The notes: a model not told the origin generated them from the sequence alone. 64,000 nt of DNA from Flavobacterium sp. 140616W15 (GCF_003668995.1 NZ_CP033068.1:3348001-3412000); one strand, 5' to 3'; positions 45,632 to 55,100 are shown, numbered from the stretch's first letter. Numbers and translations: made by a program.

Positions 45632-46294
45632 TCCTCACTTTCTGACAAAACAAACATCAATCTAATAAGATTCTATTATAACAAAATTACAAGTCTAATT
45701 ACTCAAAAATTGTGTCTTTATATATTACGATCAATATCAAAAACATTTAGCAAGAGCAAATGATTTATTATTTTATCTAAAAGTATCCTAAAAAAAATCA
45801 TAATTCAACTTTGTAAGATAAAACATATTAGAATTAATTAAATTTAGTAGCTTTTATTTTACAAATAAATAGTTAATTACAGAATAATTAAAGTAGATTT
45901 GACATATCACATACACAAACACAAAAAAAGCAGCCTATTTCAAATATAGCAATACATGACTCCTTATAAACTTCTAATAATTTTTCAGTTTTATTCGCTA
46001 AAACCCACACATTACACACTGAAAACAAGACAATTACAACAAAAAAATACAACTATCCCATTTAGGAGTTATATCTTAAAATGGAAAATTAAAAGGGTTC
46101 AATAAATTAAATAACCGAGGCTAAAAAACCTCACTTAACAATAATCTAAAAAAACTAACCAACTAATAATATGAACTTTAACTAAAACAAAAAACATTCT
46201 TAAATAAGTCACTTTTATCAAAAAGACAGCTTAATCACCCATGAAATATAGAAATTAGGGGTATTTTTGTAAAAATCACAAAATTTACAAAAAG
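45632..46294. other. Intergenic region between copies 2 and 3
   Basis: About 660 bases, very AT-rich, no supported ORF. -7 box TATTTTTG at 46262-46269 before copy 3. Nothing else recognised. Confidence 0.6.
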
Positions 46295-46870
46295 ATGAAA
46301 AAATTTTTAATGCTATTGACAGTAATTTCAACTTTACAATTCACCAATGTTTCTGCACAAAAAACTTTTACTGTTGATGGAGTTGTTTTACCAAGGACGA
46401 TTCAGTTTCAGAACAAAACCTTATCATTAAATGGTGGTGGCAACAGGTCTAAATTATGGTTAAACTCATGTGTTCAATCATTATACTTATCGCAATTAAC
46501 TCAAGATGCTGATTATATCAGGCAAAGTGACACTGAAATGGCTATTCGTATTAGTATTACTTCCACAATTGAACCAGCAAGTAAACTTACAAAACTTATA
46601 TACGAACGTTTCGAAAAATCTGCTGGAAATAATATCGAACTCTTAAGACCAAGACTAGAACGGTTTACTAATTTACTAGCTGGTGAAATAAAACAAAAGG
46701 ATGTTTTTAAATTTATTTATTCTCCAGTAGATCCTGCTGTCTGGGTTTATAAAAACAATATTCTAAAAGGAAAGATTAAAGGAAAAGATTTCAAAAAAGC
46801 ACTTTTCGGAATATGGTTATCTGATAAACCTGCTGATGTAAAATTAAAAAATCAATTATTAGGTAAATAA
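46295..46870 (+). CDS. Chalcone-isomerase-like secreted protein, copy 3
   Basis: 191 residues, signal peptide (STLQFTNVSAQ). Shares VDGVVLPRTIQFQNKTLSLNGGGNRS and KDFKKALFGIWLSDKPADVK with the other copies. Closest to copy 2 (SCVQSLYLSQLTQD, EPASKLTKLIYERF, EKSAGNNIELLRPRLE). Preceded by the -7 box TATTTTTG. Intact. Confidence 0.9.
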   Translation: MKKFLMLLTVISTLQFTNVSAQKTFTVDGVVLPRTIQFQNKTLSLNGGGNRSKLWLNSCVQSLYLSQLTQDADYIRQSDTEMAIRISITSTIEPASKLTKLIYERFEKSAGNNIELLRPRLERFTNLLAGEIKQKDVFKFIYSPVDPAVWVYKNNILKGKIKGKDFKKALFGIWLSDKPADVKLKNQLLGK

Positions 46871-46973
46871 ATATTGTAATATTTTCAAATGTTAGCTTTC
46901 AATTAAAGCACGTTAAATAAAGTATTTAAGGAAAAAGACTTCTTATTTGACCAGAAAATAAAGAAATAAGAAG

Positions 46974-46981
46974 TATTTTTG
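46974..46981 (+). promoter_or_regulatory. Shared -7 box TATTTTTG (copy 4)
   Basis: The same octamer precedes all four copies 25-26 bases before the start: 43826, 45024, 46262 and 46974. This suggests they are expressed separately with common promoter design. Confidence 0.55.
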
Positions 46982-47005
46982 CGAAAAATTTAAATTACAA
47001 TACTA

Positions 47006-47581
47006 ATGAAAACTTTATTTCTATCACTTACAATAATAATGACTTTGCAATTTTCAACCGTTTCGGCTCAGAAAATTTTTAATATTGAAGGTGTAATGGT
47101 TCCAAGAACAATAGAATTTCAGAACAAAACTTTATCATTAAATGGTGCAGGCGGAAGAACAGCAATGTGGTCAGATTTATATGTACAGGCATTATATCTA
47201 TCGCAATTAAGTCAAGACGCAAAGTTTATTCTTGATAGTGATACTGAAATGGCAATTAGAATTGAAATCACCTCTTCAATGGTATCTTCTAAAAAGCTAA
47301 CAAAAGCAATGGATGATAGTTTCCGAAAAACTGCTGGAGATAATTTACAATCATTGCTACCTCGAATTGAAAAATTTAAAAGCTACTTAAGCGAAAACAT
47401 AACCAAAAAAGATGTTTTTAAACTTATATATTCACCTTATGATGCTTCAATCTGGGTATATAAAAACAATAATTTAAAAGGAAAAATTGAAGGAACAGAT
47501 TTCAAGAAAGCTCTTTTTGGTATCTGGTTAGCAGACAAACCGGCTGATGAAAAATTAAAAAATCAATTATTAGGTAAATAA
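47006..47581 (+). CDS. Chalcone-isomerase-like secreted protein, copy 4
   Basis: 191 residues, signal peptide (TLQFSTVSAQKI). Closest to copy 1 (LYVQALYLSQLSQD, IRIEITSSMVSSKKLTKAM). Intact and ends in the common LKNQLLGK. Only 135 bases separate it from copy 3, unlike the 620-660 base gaps before copies 2 and 3. Confidence 0.9.
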   Translation: MKTLFLSLTIIMTLQFSTVSAQKIFNIEGVMVPRTIEFQNKTLSLNGAGGRTAMWSDLYVQALYLSQLSQDAKFILDSDTEMAIRIEITSSMVSSKKLTKAMDDSFRKTAGDNLQSLLPRIEKFKSYLSENITKKDVFKLIYSPYDASIWVYKNNNLKGKIEGTDFKKALFGIWLADKPADEKLKNQLLGK

Positions 47582-47671
47582 CAATTTTTAGCTAATTTGG
47601 TTAAAAAAACATCATTATGTGAAGCAATCGATTTTTTTTTCACAATACACATTTCGCATTAACCTATTTTT

Positions 47672-47679
47672 TATATTTG
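47672..47679 (+). promoter_or_regulatory. -7 box TATATTTG upstream of dehydrogenase
   Basis: TAnnTTTG 25 bases before the ATG at 47705. Confidence 0.55.
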
Positions 47680-47704
47680 TCTAAATTAAACTAATCGCAG
47701 TAAA

Positions 47705-48931
47705 ATGAAAGATTTATTAAAGAAATTTGAAAATAAGGAACCTGAGATCGTATTCAACTGGAAAGATTCTGAAACCGAAGCCGAAGGATGGACAGTAATT
47801 AATTCCCTTCGAGGTGGAGCCGCTGGTGGGGGTACTCGAATGCGAAAAGGTTTAGATGTAAACGAAGTTTTATCATTGGCAAAAACAATGGAAGTAAAAT
47901 TTTCAGTTTCTGGACCTGCGATTGGCGGTGCTAAATCTGGTATCAATTTTGATCCAAATGATCCTAGAAAAAAAGGGGTTTTACAACGTTGGTATAAAGC
48001 AGTTTCTCCATTACTAAAAAGTTATTATGGAACTGGTGGTGACTTAAATGTTGATGAAATTCACGAAGTGATTCCAATGACCGAAGAATGTGGTGTTTGG
48101 CATCCGCAAGAAGGGGTTTTTAACGGTCACTTTAAACCTACTGAAGCAGATAAAATCAACAGAATTGGTCAATTGCGTCAGGGAGTTATCAAAGTAATCG
48201 AAAATCCAAAATTCTCCCCTGATGTAACAAGAAAATATACAGTTGCTGATATGATTACAGGTTTTGGTGTTGCCCAAGCTGTACGTCATTTTTACGCTAC
48301 TTATGGTGGTGAGGTAAAAGGTAAAAAAGCTATCGTACAAGGATTCGGAAATGTAGGATCTGCTGCTGCTTTTTATTTGGCAGACATGGGAGTTAAAGTA
48401 ATTGGAATTATCGATAGAGATGGCGGATTAATTAAAGAAGAAGGTTTTTCTTTTGATGAAATCAAAGCATTATTTTTAGCCAAAGATGGTAATAAACTTG
48501 TTGCTGATAATATGATTCCATTTGAAGAAATAAATGAAAAAATATGGACAATTGGAGCTGAAATTTTCACTCCTTGTGCAGCTTCTAGATTGGTAACTCA
48601 AAATCAAATTGATGCTTTAATTACTAATGGTCTAGAAGTAATTTCTTGTGGTGCAAATGTACCTTTTGCTGACAAAGAAATTTTCTTTGGCTCTATAATG
48701 GAACAAGTTGACAGTAAAGTGAGTTTAATTCCTGACTTTATTTCAAACTGTGGAATGGCACGTGTTTTTGCTTACTTCATGGAAAAGAAAGTACAAATGA
48801 CCGATGAAGCTATTTTTAATGATACTTCAGAAATTATAAAAAATGCAATTGTTAAAGCGCATGCTTTAAACCAATCAAAAACAAATATCAGTGCAACTGC
48901 ATTTGAAATAGCACTGAAACAATTAGTATAA
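47705..48931 (+). CDS. Glu/Leu/Phe/Val dehydrogenase family protein
   Basis: 408 residues. Dimerisation domain: RGGAAGGGTRMRKGLDVNEV; catalytic Lys in GPAIGGAKSGINFDP; NAD-binding GFGNVGSAAAFYLADMGVKVIGIID; PCAASRLVTQNQI and ISCGANVPF follow. It oxidatively deaminates an amino acid to a 2-oxo acid with NAD(P). Sequence alone does not fix the preferred amino acid. Monocistronic with a strong terminator. Confidence 0.93.
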   Translation: MKDLLKKFENKEPEIVFNWKDSETEAEGWTVINSLRGGAAGGGTRMRKGLDVNEVLSLAKTMEVKFSVSGPAIGGAKSGINFDPNDPRKKGVLQRWYKAVSPLLKSYYGTGGDLNVDEIHEVIPMTEECGVWHPQEGVFNGHFKPTEADKINRIGQLRQGVIKVIENPKFSPDVTRKYTVADMITGFGVAQAVRHFYATYGGEVKGKKAIVQGFGNVGSAAAFYLADMGVKVIGIIDRDGGLIKEEGFSFDEIKALFLAKDGNKLVADNMIPFEEINEKIWTIGAEIFTPCAASRLVTQNQIDALITNGLEVISCGANVPFADKEIFFGSIMEQVDSKVSLIPDFISNCGMARVFAYFMEKKVQMTDEAIFNDTSEIIKNAIVKAHALNQSKTNISATAFEIALKQLV

Positions 48932-48950
48932 TTTTTTTATACTTTATCCT

Positions 48951-48993
48951 AAACGGATCAAACTTGTATTTTACCTGTTTGATCCGTTTTTTT
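48951..48993. terminator. Terminator after dehydrogenase
   Basis: AAACGGATCAAAC pairs exactly with GTTTGATCCGTTT (48977-48989), followed by T. Confidence 0.9.
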
Positions 48994-49180
48994 TGTTCTT
49001 TACTCCCCAGATCGAACCAATAATATCTATTCCATTAGGTATTTGAATTGACACAATACAAATCTGCATACAAGAAACAAATACTAAAACCAGCATTTCA
49101 TAAAATCCGTACCAGCCTTTGATTGTAAACAATTTTTAGTACTTTTAAACGTTTAAATTTAAAACTAATTTTATAAAAAT

Positions 49181-50137
49181 ATGGCAATCCCTACTGGCCT
49201 AATATCTAGATTACTAGGCAAAGCTAGCGACACGTTTGTAAATGCTCCTGGTTCTGATAGAAAGAAATCAATCATCGTTACTGTGCTTTTGTATGGACTA
49301 ATCATACTGCTTTTATTCTTCATTCGTTTTTGGCCACCTGCAAATGGTATAAACGAACTAGCTGGAGGCGGAGGTGGCGGTGGCGTTACTGTAAACTTTG
49401 GCGATAGCGATTTGGGCTCAGGTGCAAATTACAAAAGTGAAGTTTTGGACGTAAAAAACCATGCTAAACAAACTCCTGCAAAATCAGCTCCCGAAGAAGC
49501 CATACTATCACAAGAAAATTCAACTGAAGAAAGTGTTGTAATTCCTGAAAAAGAGAAAACTAAAAAGCCAATAACAGTTACAAAACCTGACCCAAAACCT
49601 GTAGTTGAAAAACCAAAAGTTTCAAACACTACTAATGATGCTTTATCGAGTATTTTAAAAGGCTCAAATAAAGGTGGTGACGGAGATGATAAAGTTGCAG
49701 GAAACAAAGGAAAATCAAACGGAAACTTGAATTCTAATGGTTATTACGGAACTGGCGGTTCTGGCGGTGGAACTGGTGGCGGAAACGGAACTGGTAATGG
49801 CATAGGAACAGGAAGCGGATACGGCTCAGGAAGTGGTGGCGGATCTGGAAGTGGCTCTGGTGGTGGACCAGGGTATTCTCTTGGAAACAGAAAAGCATTA
49901 TCTAAACCTGCTCCAAACTATACTTGCAATGAAGTTGGAAGAGTAGTTGTAGAAGTTTCTGTAGACAGAAACGGAAGAACGATAAGTGCAATTGCAGGAA
50001 TTAAAGGAACTACAAATACCGCAAAATGTTTACTAGATCAAGCCAAAATAGCTGCAATGAATACAAAATGGGCTGCAAGTAGCGATGCTCCCGAAAAACA
50101 AGTAGGTAAGATCATCTACAATTTCGATTTGAATTAA
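49181..50137 (+). CDS. TonB-family energy transducer with a long Gly-rich linker
   Basis: 318 residues. A cytoplasmic leader, then one membrane helix (residues 30-47: IIVTVLLYGLIILLLFFI). A glycine run lies at about residues 61-68, a charged Pro/Lys spacer in the middle (KPDPKPVVEKPKV), and a Gly/Ser/Thr-rich stretch at about residues 188-228. The C-terminal domain (KPAPNYTCNEVGRVVVEVSVDRNGR .. KIIYNFDLN) is TonB-like with a pair of Cys. It transmits proton-motive force from ExbB/ExbD to outer-membrane receptors. ExbD and ExbB are convergent just downstream. Confidence 0.85.
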   Translation: MAIPTGLISRLLGKASDTFVNAPGSDRKKSIIVTVLLYGLIILLLFFIRFWPPANGINELAGGGGGGGVTVNFGDSDLGSGANYKSEVLDVKNHAKQTPAKSAPEEAILSQENSTEESVVIPEKEKTKKPITVTKPDPKPVVEKPKVSNTTNDALSSILKGSNKGGDGDDKVAGNKGKSNGNLNSNGYYGTGGSGGGTGGGNGTGNGIGTGSGYGSGSGGGSGSGSGGGPGYSLGNRKALSKPAPNYTCNEVGRVVVEVSVDRNGRTISAIAGIKGTTNTAKCLLDQAKIAAMNTKWAASSDAPEKQVGKIIYNFDLN

Positions 50138-50144
50138 GAATAAT

Positions 50145-50184
50145 AAAAAAGGCTTTCAGATATTTACACTGAAAGCCTTTTTTA
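50145..50184. terminator. Bidirectional terminator between tonB-like and exbD
   Basis: AAAAAAGGCTTTCAG and CTGAAAGCCTTTTTT, perfect 15-base arms, 9-base loop. Confidence 0.9.
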
Positions 50185-50207
50185 TATAACCTTGATTTTT
50201 TATTACT

Positions 50208-50603
50208 TTACTTGGGACTTGTTGCAATAACAAACTTAAGATTGTTTCTCACTCCTATTTGAAGTACATCGACCAAATCTTGTACTTGTAAATTAAACGG
50301 AATCCTTACCACTACTGTTTGTTCTTTATCTGTACCTAATTTCGACATTAACGTTGCTTCTAACTCTTCAAAATCTACAGGCTGTTTATCAATGAAGAAT
50401 TTTTTATCTTCTGTAACCGATAAACTTATAAATTGTTTGTTTGTTTTTTCGTTTGCTTTGGCTTTTGGTAATGTCATTTTTATAACATTAGGATTTGCCA
50501 ATGTCGATATAATCAAGAAAAACAAAAGCAAGAAAAACATAATGTCACTTAGCGATGAAGTTGCCACCTCGGCATGAAATCTTCTTTTCCTTTTAATAGA
50601 CAT
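50208..50603 (-). CDS. exbD: ExbD/TolR family biopolymer transport protein
   Basis: 131 residues: basic N-terminus MSIKRKRRFHAEVATSS, single membrane helix with the key Asp (LSDIMFFLLLFFLIISTL), and a periplasmic domain ending IGVRNNLKFVIATSPK. With ExbB it energises TonB. It starts 3 bases after the ExbB stop, so the two form an operon. Confidence 0.92.
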   Translation of the reverse strand: MSIKRKRRFHAEVATSSLSDIMFFLLLFFLIISTLANPNVIKMTLPKAKANEKTNKQFISLSVTEDKKFFIDKQPVDFEELEATLMSKLGTDKEQTVVVRIPFNLQVQDLVDVLQIGVRNNLKFVIATSPK

Positions 50604-50606
50604 AGC

Positions 50607-51302
50607 TTATGATCTTTGAATGATATTTACAAATTCTAGTATTTGTTTCTGAATTTTCAATGCAAAATCATCAATTTTACCATTCAAAAGGTGGTAAGCA
50701 CTATAAGCAATAATACCTACAATTAATCCTGAACCACTACTAATCATTTTTTCATATAAACCTCCAGAAATATTACCAATACTAATATTCTCAGTAACAG
50801 AAATACTATAAAATATTTTAATAACCCCTGAAATAGTTCCAATAAAACCTAAAGTTGGCGCAATACCTGCAATAAGACCTAAATGCCCAAGACGTCTTTC
50901 CATCTCCCCTATTTCAATATCGGCTGCACGATCCATATTCGATTCAATTTCGGCAATTGGCCTACCTATAACAAGAACACCTTCCTTAAGAATATTACCT
51001 GCTGCAGTATCACTTCTCTCAACAATACTTCTAGCCATATCTAAATTACCAGAATTCAGATTTACACTAACATCCATCATTAATCTATTATCAATTTTAG
51101 ATGCTTTACTTATATATAAATAACGCTCGATTATTATGTAAAAAGTATAAAACAATAAGATGGCAATTGGAATAAGGAAGACCCCTCCTTTTAAAATAAA
51201 TCCTAAAACAGAAATCTCTGTATTAGGTGCAATTTTTTCGATAACTACGTTAGATGCGGCGTTTGCAATGGTATCCGCTTGTAATTGAATGAAGCTAAAC
51301 AT
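50607..51302 (-). CDS. exbB: MotA/TolQ/ExbB proton channel family protein
   Basis: 231 residues. N-terminal periplasmic part, first helix (FLIPIAILLFYTFYIIIERYLY), cytoplasmic domain (ERSDTAAGNILKEG, DIEIGEMERRLGHLG) and two further helices (LIAGIAPTLGFIGTISGVIKIFYSIS; SGSGLIVGIIAYSAYHLL). The APTLGFIGTISGVI region is typical of ExbB. Forms the stator with ExbD directly downstream. Confidence 0.94.
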   Translation of the reverse strand: MFSFIQLQADTIANAASNVVIEKIAPNTEISVLGFILKGGVFLIPIAILLFYTFYIIIERYLYISKASKIDNRLMMDVSVNLNSGNLDMARSIVERSDTAAGNILKEGVLVIGRPIAEIESNMDRAADIEIGEMERRLGHLGLIAGIAPTLGFIGTISGVIKIFYSISVTENISIGNISGGLYEKMISSGSGLIVGIIAYSAYHLLNGKIDDFALKIQKQILEFVNIIQRS

Positions 51303-51433
51303 ATATTAATTCTTGTTTTTAATAATTAATTCTAAAAAATATTCCAATTTTGCAATAAAGATACTTTTCGTTGTTATATTAAACTAAAAAAAACGAAAAT
51401 TATTTCAATCAGCAACTATTTTACAAGAAATAA

Positions 51434-52672
51434 ATGAACTATCAAGAAACTACAAACTGGATGTTTAATCAACTCCCGATGTATCAATTACAGGGGGCTT
51501 CAGCTTATAAAGAAGATCTAACCAACATTAAGCTACTGGCTTCTCATCTTGATAATCCTGAAAATCAATTAAAATGTATTCATGTTGGCGGAACAAATGG
51601 TAAAGGCTCAACCTCACATATGCTTGCTTCGATTTTACAGGAAGCTGGTTATAAAGTTGGATTATATACTTCGCCGCATTTAAAAGACTTTCGAGAACGC
51701 ATTAAAATTAACGGTGAAGAAATTTCAGAAGATTTTGTCTGTGAGTTTATAAGCAAACACAAAACTTTTTTCGAATCTAATGATATGAGTTTTTTCGAAA
51801 TGTCGGTTGGTTTGGCGTTTGATTATTTTGCTAATCAAAAAGTAGATATCGCTATTATTGAAGTTGGCTTAGGCGGAAGATTAGACGCTACCAATATTAT
51901 CAAACCGCTAATTTCGGTGATTACCAATATAGATTTAGATCACACTCAATTTCTAGGAAATACCCCTACCGCAATTGCAGGTGAAAAGGCGGGAATAATT
52001 AAACCAAACTCTCCTGTAGTAATTGGAGAATATACTCCAGAGACACAGCCTGTTTTTTTAGCCAAAGCTAAAGAAAACAATGCACCTATTTATTTTGCTT
52101 CCGATATGATTACCGAGGTTTATCCTTCGGACTTATTAGGAGATTACCAACAGCATAATAAAAAGACGGTACAGCAAACAATTCATATTTTAAATTCTCA
52201 AAATGAATTTAAAGTTACTGATGAAAACCTTAAAACGGGTTTATTAAAAGTTACAAAAAACACTGGTTTACAAGGTAGATGGCAACAACTTGGTGAGAAT
52301 CCAAAAATCATTTGTGATACTGCCCATAACAAACATGGCCTGGCAATTGTCATGAACCAAATAAAAAAAGAAACTTTCGAGAACTTGCATATTGTCCTGG
52401 GGGTTGTAAACGATAAAGATTTAGATTCTATTCTACCTCTATTCCAAAAAAAAGCGCAGTACTATTTCTGTAGCCCTAATTCTTCTCGTGGTTTAGCTAC
52501 TTCTATTTTACAAGAAAACGCAAAAAAACATGGATTAATTGGTGAAACGTACAATTCTGTTTCTGATGCTTTTGTTGCTGCTAAAAAAAACACAACAAAA
52601 AATGATTTCATTTATGTAGGCGGAAGCACATTTGTAGTAGCCGAACTACCTTTATCTAGTGAAGAGAAATAA
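51434..52672 (+). CDS. folC: Bifunctional folylpolyglutamate/dihydrofolate synthase
   Basis: 412 residues, Mur-ligase fold. P-loop GGTNGKGSTSHMLASIL, the glutamate-ligase motifs LYTSPHLKDFRERI and GLGGRLDATNI, and LDHTQFLGNT (Mg/ATP) are all present; C-terminal DTAHNKHGL follows. It adds glutamate to folates. Divergent from exbB across 131 bases. Confidence 0.94.
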   Translation: MNYQETTNWMFNQLPMYQLQGASAYKEDLTNIKLLASHLDNPENQLKCIHVGGTNGKGSTSHMLASILQEAGYKVGLYTSPHLKDFRERIKINGEEISEDFVCEFISKHKTFFESNDMSFFEMSVGLAFDYFANQKVDIAIIEVGLGGRLDATNIIKPLISVITNIDLDHTQFLGNTPTAIAGEKAGIIKPNSPVVIGEYTPETQPVFLAKAKENNAPIYFASDMITEVYPSDLLGDYQQHNKKTVQQTIHILNSQNEFKVTDENLKTGLLKVTKNTGLQGRWQQLGENPKIICDTAHNKHGLAIVMNQIKKETFENLHIVLGVVNDKDLDSILPLFQKKAQYYFCSPNSSRGLATSILQENAKKHGLIGETYNSVSDAFVAAKKNTTKNDFIYVGGSTFVVAELPLSSEEK

Positions 52673-52805
52673 AAAAGGCCAAACAAATTAGATTCAAAAG
52701 ACAACAAAACTTGTACTACTTGATTTTTAATGTAAAAATCAAGTAGTACAAATAACTAAAAATCAACAAGCTAAAAATTAATTTTACATTTTATTTAAAA
52801 AAGCT

Positions 52806-52835
52806 TTGGAGATACAGAAAACAGTCTTATATTTG
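52806..52835 (+). promoter_or_regulatory. tRNA promoter: TTG-N19-TATATTTG
   Basis: TTG at 52806-52808, 19-base spacer, TATATTTG at 52828-52835. This is the best full Bacteroidota promoter in the window; it precedes tRNA-Val by 38 bases. Confidence 0.75.
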
Positions 52836-52873
52836 CACTCGCAATCACAAAATGATAGCAACCTAGTAAAATA

Positions 52874-52948
52874 GGGCGATTAGCTCAGCTGGTTCAGAGC
52901 ACCTCGTTTACACCGAGGGGGTCGGGGGTTCGAACCCCTCATCGCCCA
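52874..52948 (+). tRNA. tRNA-Val (anticodon TAC), copy 1
   Basis: Acceptor arms GGGCGAT and ATCGCCC pair, D-arm GCTC-AGCTGGTTC-GAGC, anticodon loop TTTACAC with TAC, T-arm GGGGGTTCGAACCCC. No encoded CCA (the sequence after the discriminator A is CAA). Confidence 0.95.
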
Positions 52949-52950
52949 CA

Positions 52951-52980
52951 AAACTCCTTAAGTAATTAAGGAGTTTTTTT
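52951..52980 (+). terminator. Hairpin with T-run between tRNA-Val and tRNA-Tyr, copy 1
   Basis: AAACTCCTTAA-GTAA-TTAAGGAGTTT followed by T. It would be expected to stop transcription before the tRNA-Tyr gene 18 bases later, unless it is only a processing hairpin. Confidence 0.75.
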
Positions 52981-52997
52981 ATACTTTACCGAGTATC

Positions 52998-53078
52998 GGG
53001 GAGATACTCAAGCGGCCAACGAGGGCAGACTGTAAATCTGCTGTGAGAACTTCGCAGGTTCGAATCCTGCTCTCCCCA
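52998..53078 (+). tRNA. tRNA-Tyr (anticodon GTA), copy 1
   Basis: Acceptor GGGGAGA with TCTCCCC, anticodon loop CTGTAAA (GTA), long variable arm, T-arm GCAGGTTCGAATCCTGC. 81 bases, class II. No encoded CCA. Confidence 0.95.
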
Positions 53079-53273
53079 CAAAAAGGGCAAAAGAAGTAAA
53101 AGATCTCTTTTTCAATCTTTACAAAAACCCTCAAAAAAGTAGCTAAACCTGCAAATCCTAGGATTCGCAGGTTTTTTGTTTTTAAAGCTCTTATTAACCA
53201 TCAATACCAAAACCTATAGAGCTGTAGAAATTATTTTTATATTAGCATAAAATCTGAGCTAATACAAAACACA

Positions 53274-54308
53274 ATGAAGAAATACTTACAGATTTATTCT
53301 TTGCTATTAATATTTTTTCTTCTCACCTCCTGTCAACAAAAACGAATCGAGGGAGAAAAAATAATTATCAACTCCGAAACCAATGGCGTAATTACCTCCG
53401 ATGGCCCTCCATGGATATCTCGGAATATCATACAAGACAGAAAAGGCAATATTTGGATTGCATCGTTTACTGGTGTTTTCCGTTACGATGGGAACTCTTT
53501 TACCAACATAACAAGCAAAGCAATCCCTTTCCGCTTTTTTTCAATTTTAGAAGATAAAAAAGGTAACTTTTGGCTTGGCACTATTGGCTCAGGCGCATAT
53601 TATTATGATGGTAAATCTTTTCAGAATTTCTCAACTAAAGAAGGACTCCTTAATAATGAAGTAACAAGTATTTATGAAGACAAAAAGGGCAACATCTGGT
53701 TTGGTGTTTCTGGAGGAGCAAGTAGTTACGATGGAAAGTCTTTTCGAAATTATATCATAGATGGCAATGAGATGAACGAGGATCAAACAGGAAAAACTTT
53801 CCCGAATAGACGTCCTTATGAGACTAATTCTATTATCGAAGACAAAAAGGGTAATTTTTGGTTTGCTACAAGAGGCAACACCTTTGTATACGATAGAAAA
53901 ACATTTTCCGTTTTCGCCCATAACGACAAACCCTTTAAAAATGTTCGTTCTATAATGGAAGATAAAAAAGGTAATATCTGGCTTGGTGGACCTGATGGCC
54001 TTTGGCGCTATGACGGCAAAGTGTATACTAATTTCACACAGAATTTTGTCGGTCACATAATCGAAGATAGAAAAGGTAATATTTGGACTAATTCACAAAG
54101 AAATAATAGCCAAGTTTGGGCACTTTTTCGCTATGACGGAAACTCCTTGTCTGACAAAAACCCTACTGTAACCGAAATTAAGTCAGGAGGAAATGGCCTT
54201 TTTGGCATTTTAGAAACTCGTGAAGGAGATATTTGGTTTGGATCTATGAAGGGAGTATATCGTTATAACGGAAAAACTACCACAGACTTCAGAAGTAAAG
54301 ACGACTAG
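53274..54308 (+). CDS. Two-component-regulator-propeller lipoprotein
   Basis: 344 residues. A lipoprotein signal ends LLTSC. The mature chain holds seven repeats of the DxKGNxW type (QDRKGNIWIA, EDKKGNFWLG, EDKKGNIWFG, EDKKGNFWFA, EDKKGNIWLG, EDRKGNIWTN, TREGDIWFG), each with YDGKxF, so a seven-blade beta-propeller is likely. Family knowledge: such propellers usually form the periplasmic sensor of hybrid kinases; here the domain is free-standing and lipid-anchored. No kinase is attached. It sits between the two tRNA cassettes. Confidence 0.87.
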   Translation: MKKYLQIYSLLLIFFLLTSCQQKRIEGEKIIINSETNGVITSDGPPWISRNIIQDRKGNIWIASFTGVFRYDGNSFTNITSKAIPFRFFSILEDKKGNFWLGTIGSGAYYYDGKSFQNFSTKEGLLNNEVTSIYEDKKGNIWFGVSGGASSYDGKSFRNYIIDGNEMNEDQTGKTFPNRRPYETNSIIEDKKGNFWFATRGNTFVYDRKTFSVFAHNDKPFKNVRSIMEDKKGNIWLGGPDGLWRYDGKVYTNFTQNFVGHIIEDRKGNIWTNSQRNNSQVWALFRYDGNSLSDKNPTVTEIKSGGNGLFGILETREGDIWFGSMKGVYRYNGKTTTDFRSKDD

Positions 54309-54325
54309 AAATAACATTTCACCCA

Positions 54326-54760
54326 TCAACCTTTTTTAACTCTTAAAACATTTAATAATTTATCCATTTTTCTCGAGTTTTCCCCAAAGTCGGTTAAATT
54401 ATTAAAATCTATAGTTAAAGATTTATTGTTATTAAAGTATATTTTTAGTCTATCAGCAACTCGCCCATCATACACTTTCCAACTTTTAATTTCAGACAAA
54501 TTAATTGTTTGATTTTCTATTCTCGTATACACAGGCTTCTTTTCCCACTCAATTACAATTATGTCTTTTTCATTTTGAAAAGCAACAACTAATGTCCCTG
54601 TAGATATATATCCTAATAAAAAAACTGAAATAAAATGAAAAATCAACATGTCAAAATATGAAAATTCAAATCTTACAACTACCGAAATAAGTATTTGTAC
54701 TAATATAAAAACTACATACGATAACACTAAAAACGAAGTGCTTAAGGTTTTTACTTTCAT
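54326..54760 (-). CDS. Small membrane protein, unknown
   Basis: 144 residues with two hydrophobic segments at the N-terminus (SFLVLSYVVFILVQILISVVV; MLIFHFISVFLLGYISTGTLVV) and a polar C-terminal domain (NLTDFGENSRKMDKLLNVLRV). The layout resembles PH-domain-like membrane proteins, but this is only an impression. Convergent with the propeller lipoprotein. Confidence 0.65.
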   Translation of the reverse strand: MKVKTLSTSFLVLSYVVFILVQILISVVVRFEFSYFDMLIFHFISVFLLGYISTGTLVVAFQNEKDIIVIEWEKKPVYTRIENQTINLSEIKSWKVYDGRVADRLKIYFNNNKSLTIDFNNLTDFGENSRKMDKLLNVLRVKKG

Positions 54761-55100
54761 TTAATATTTTAATTTTCCATTATTTATTTGAGCTGAAATA
54801 ACTAGACGTAGATTTACGTAATATCTCCAATTTCATTTTTTACTAAAATAACTAAAAAATTTAAATTGCAATACTAATCGTCAACTTTTGCAAATCAAAA
54901 CAAAAGCATATTCTTATCACTGCCCTACAAAGATTTCATTCAAGCTACTTATACGAATAGAACTACAAAGAGCCGACCAAATTATTTTTCTGTCCTTATA
55001 TTTAATTAAAACAACACTATGTATCAAATCATTGCAAACACAAAACAAAAATTCTTCTTATCTAAATAAAAAAAAGCTTAGGATATCCAGAAAACAATCT

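Noticed and set aside
43242..46294. CRISPR-like or phage repeats in the long intergenic regions of the array
   Set aside because: I found no regular direct repeats with spacers; these regions are just AT-rich.
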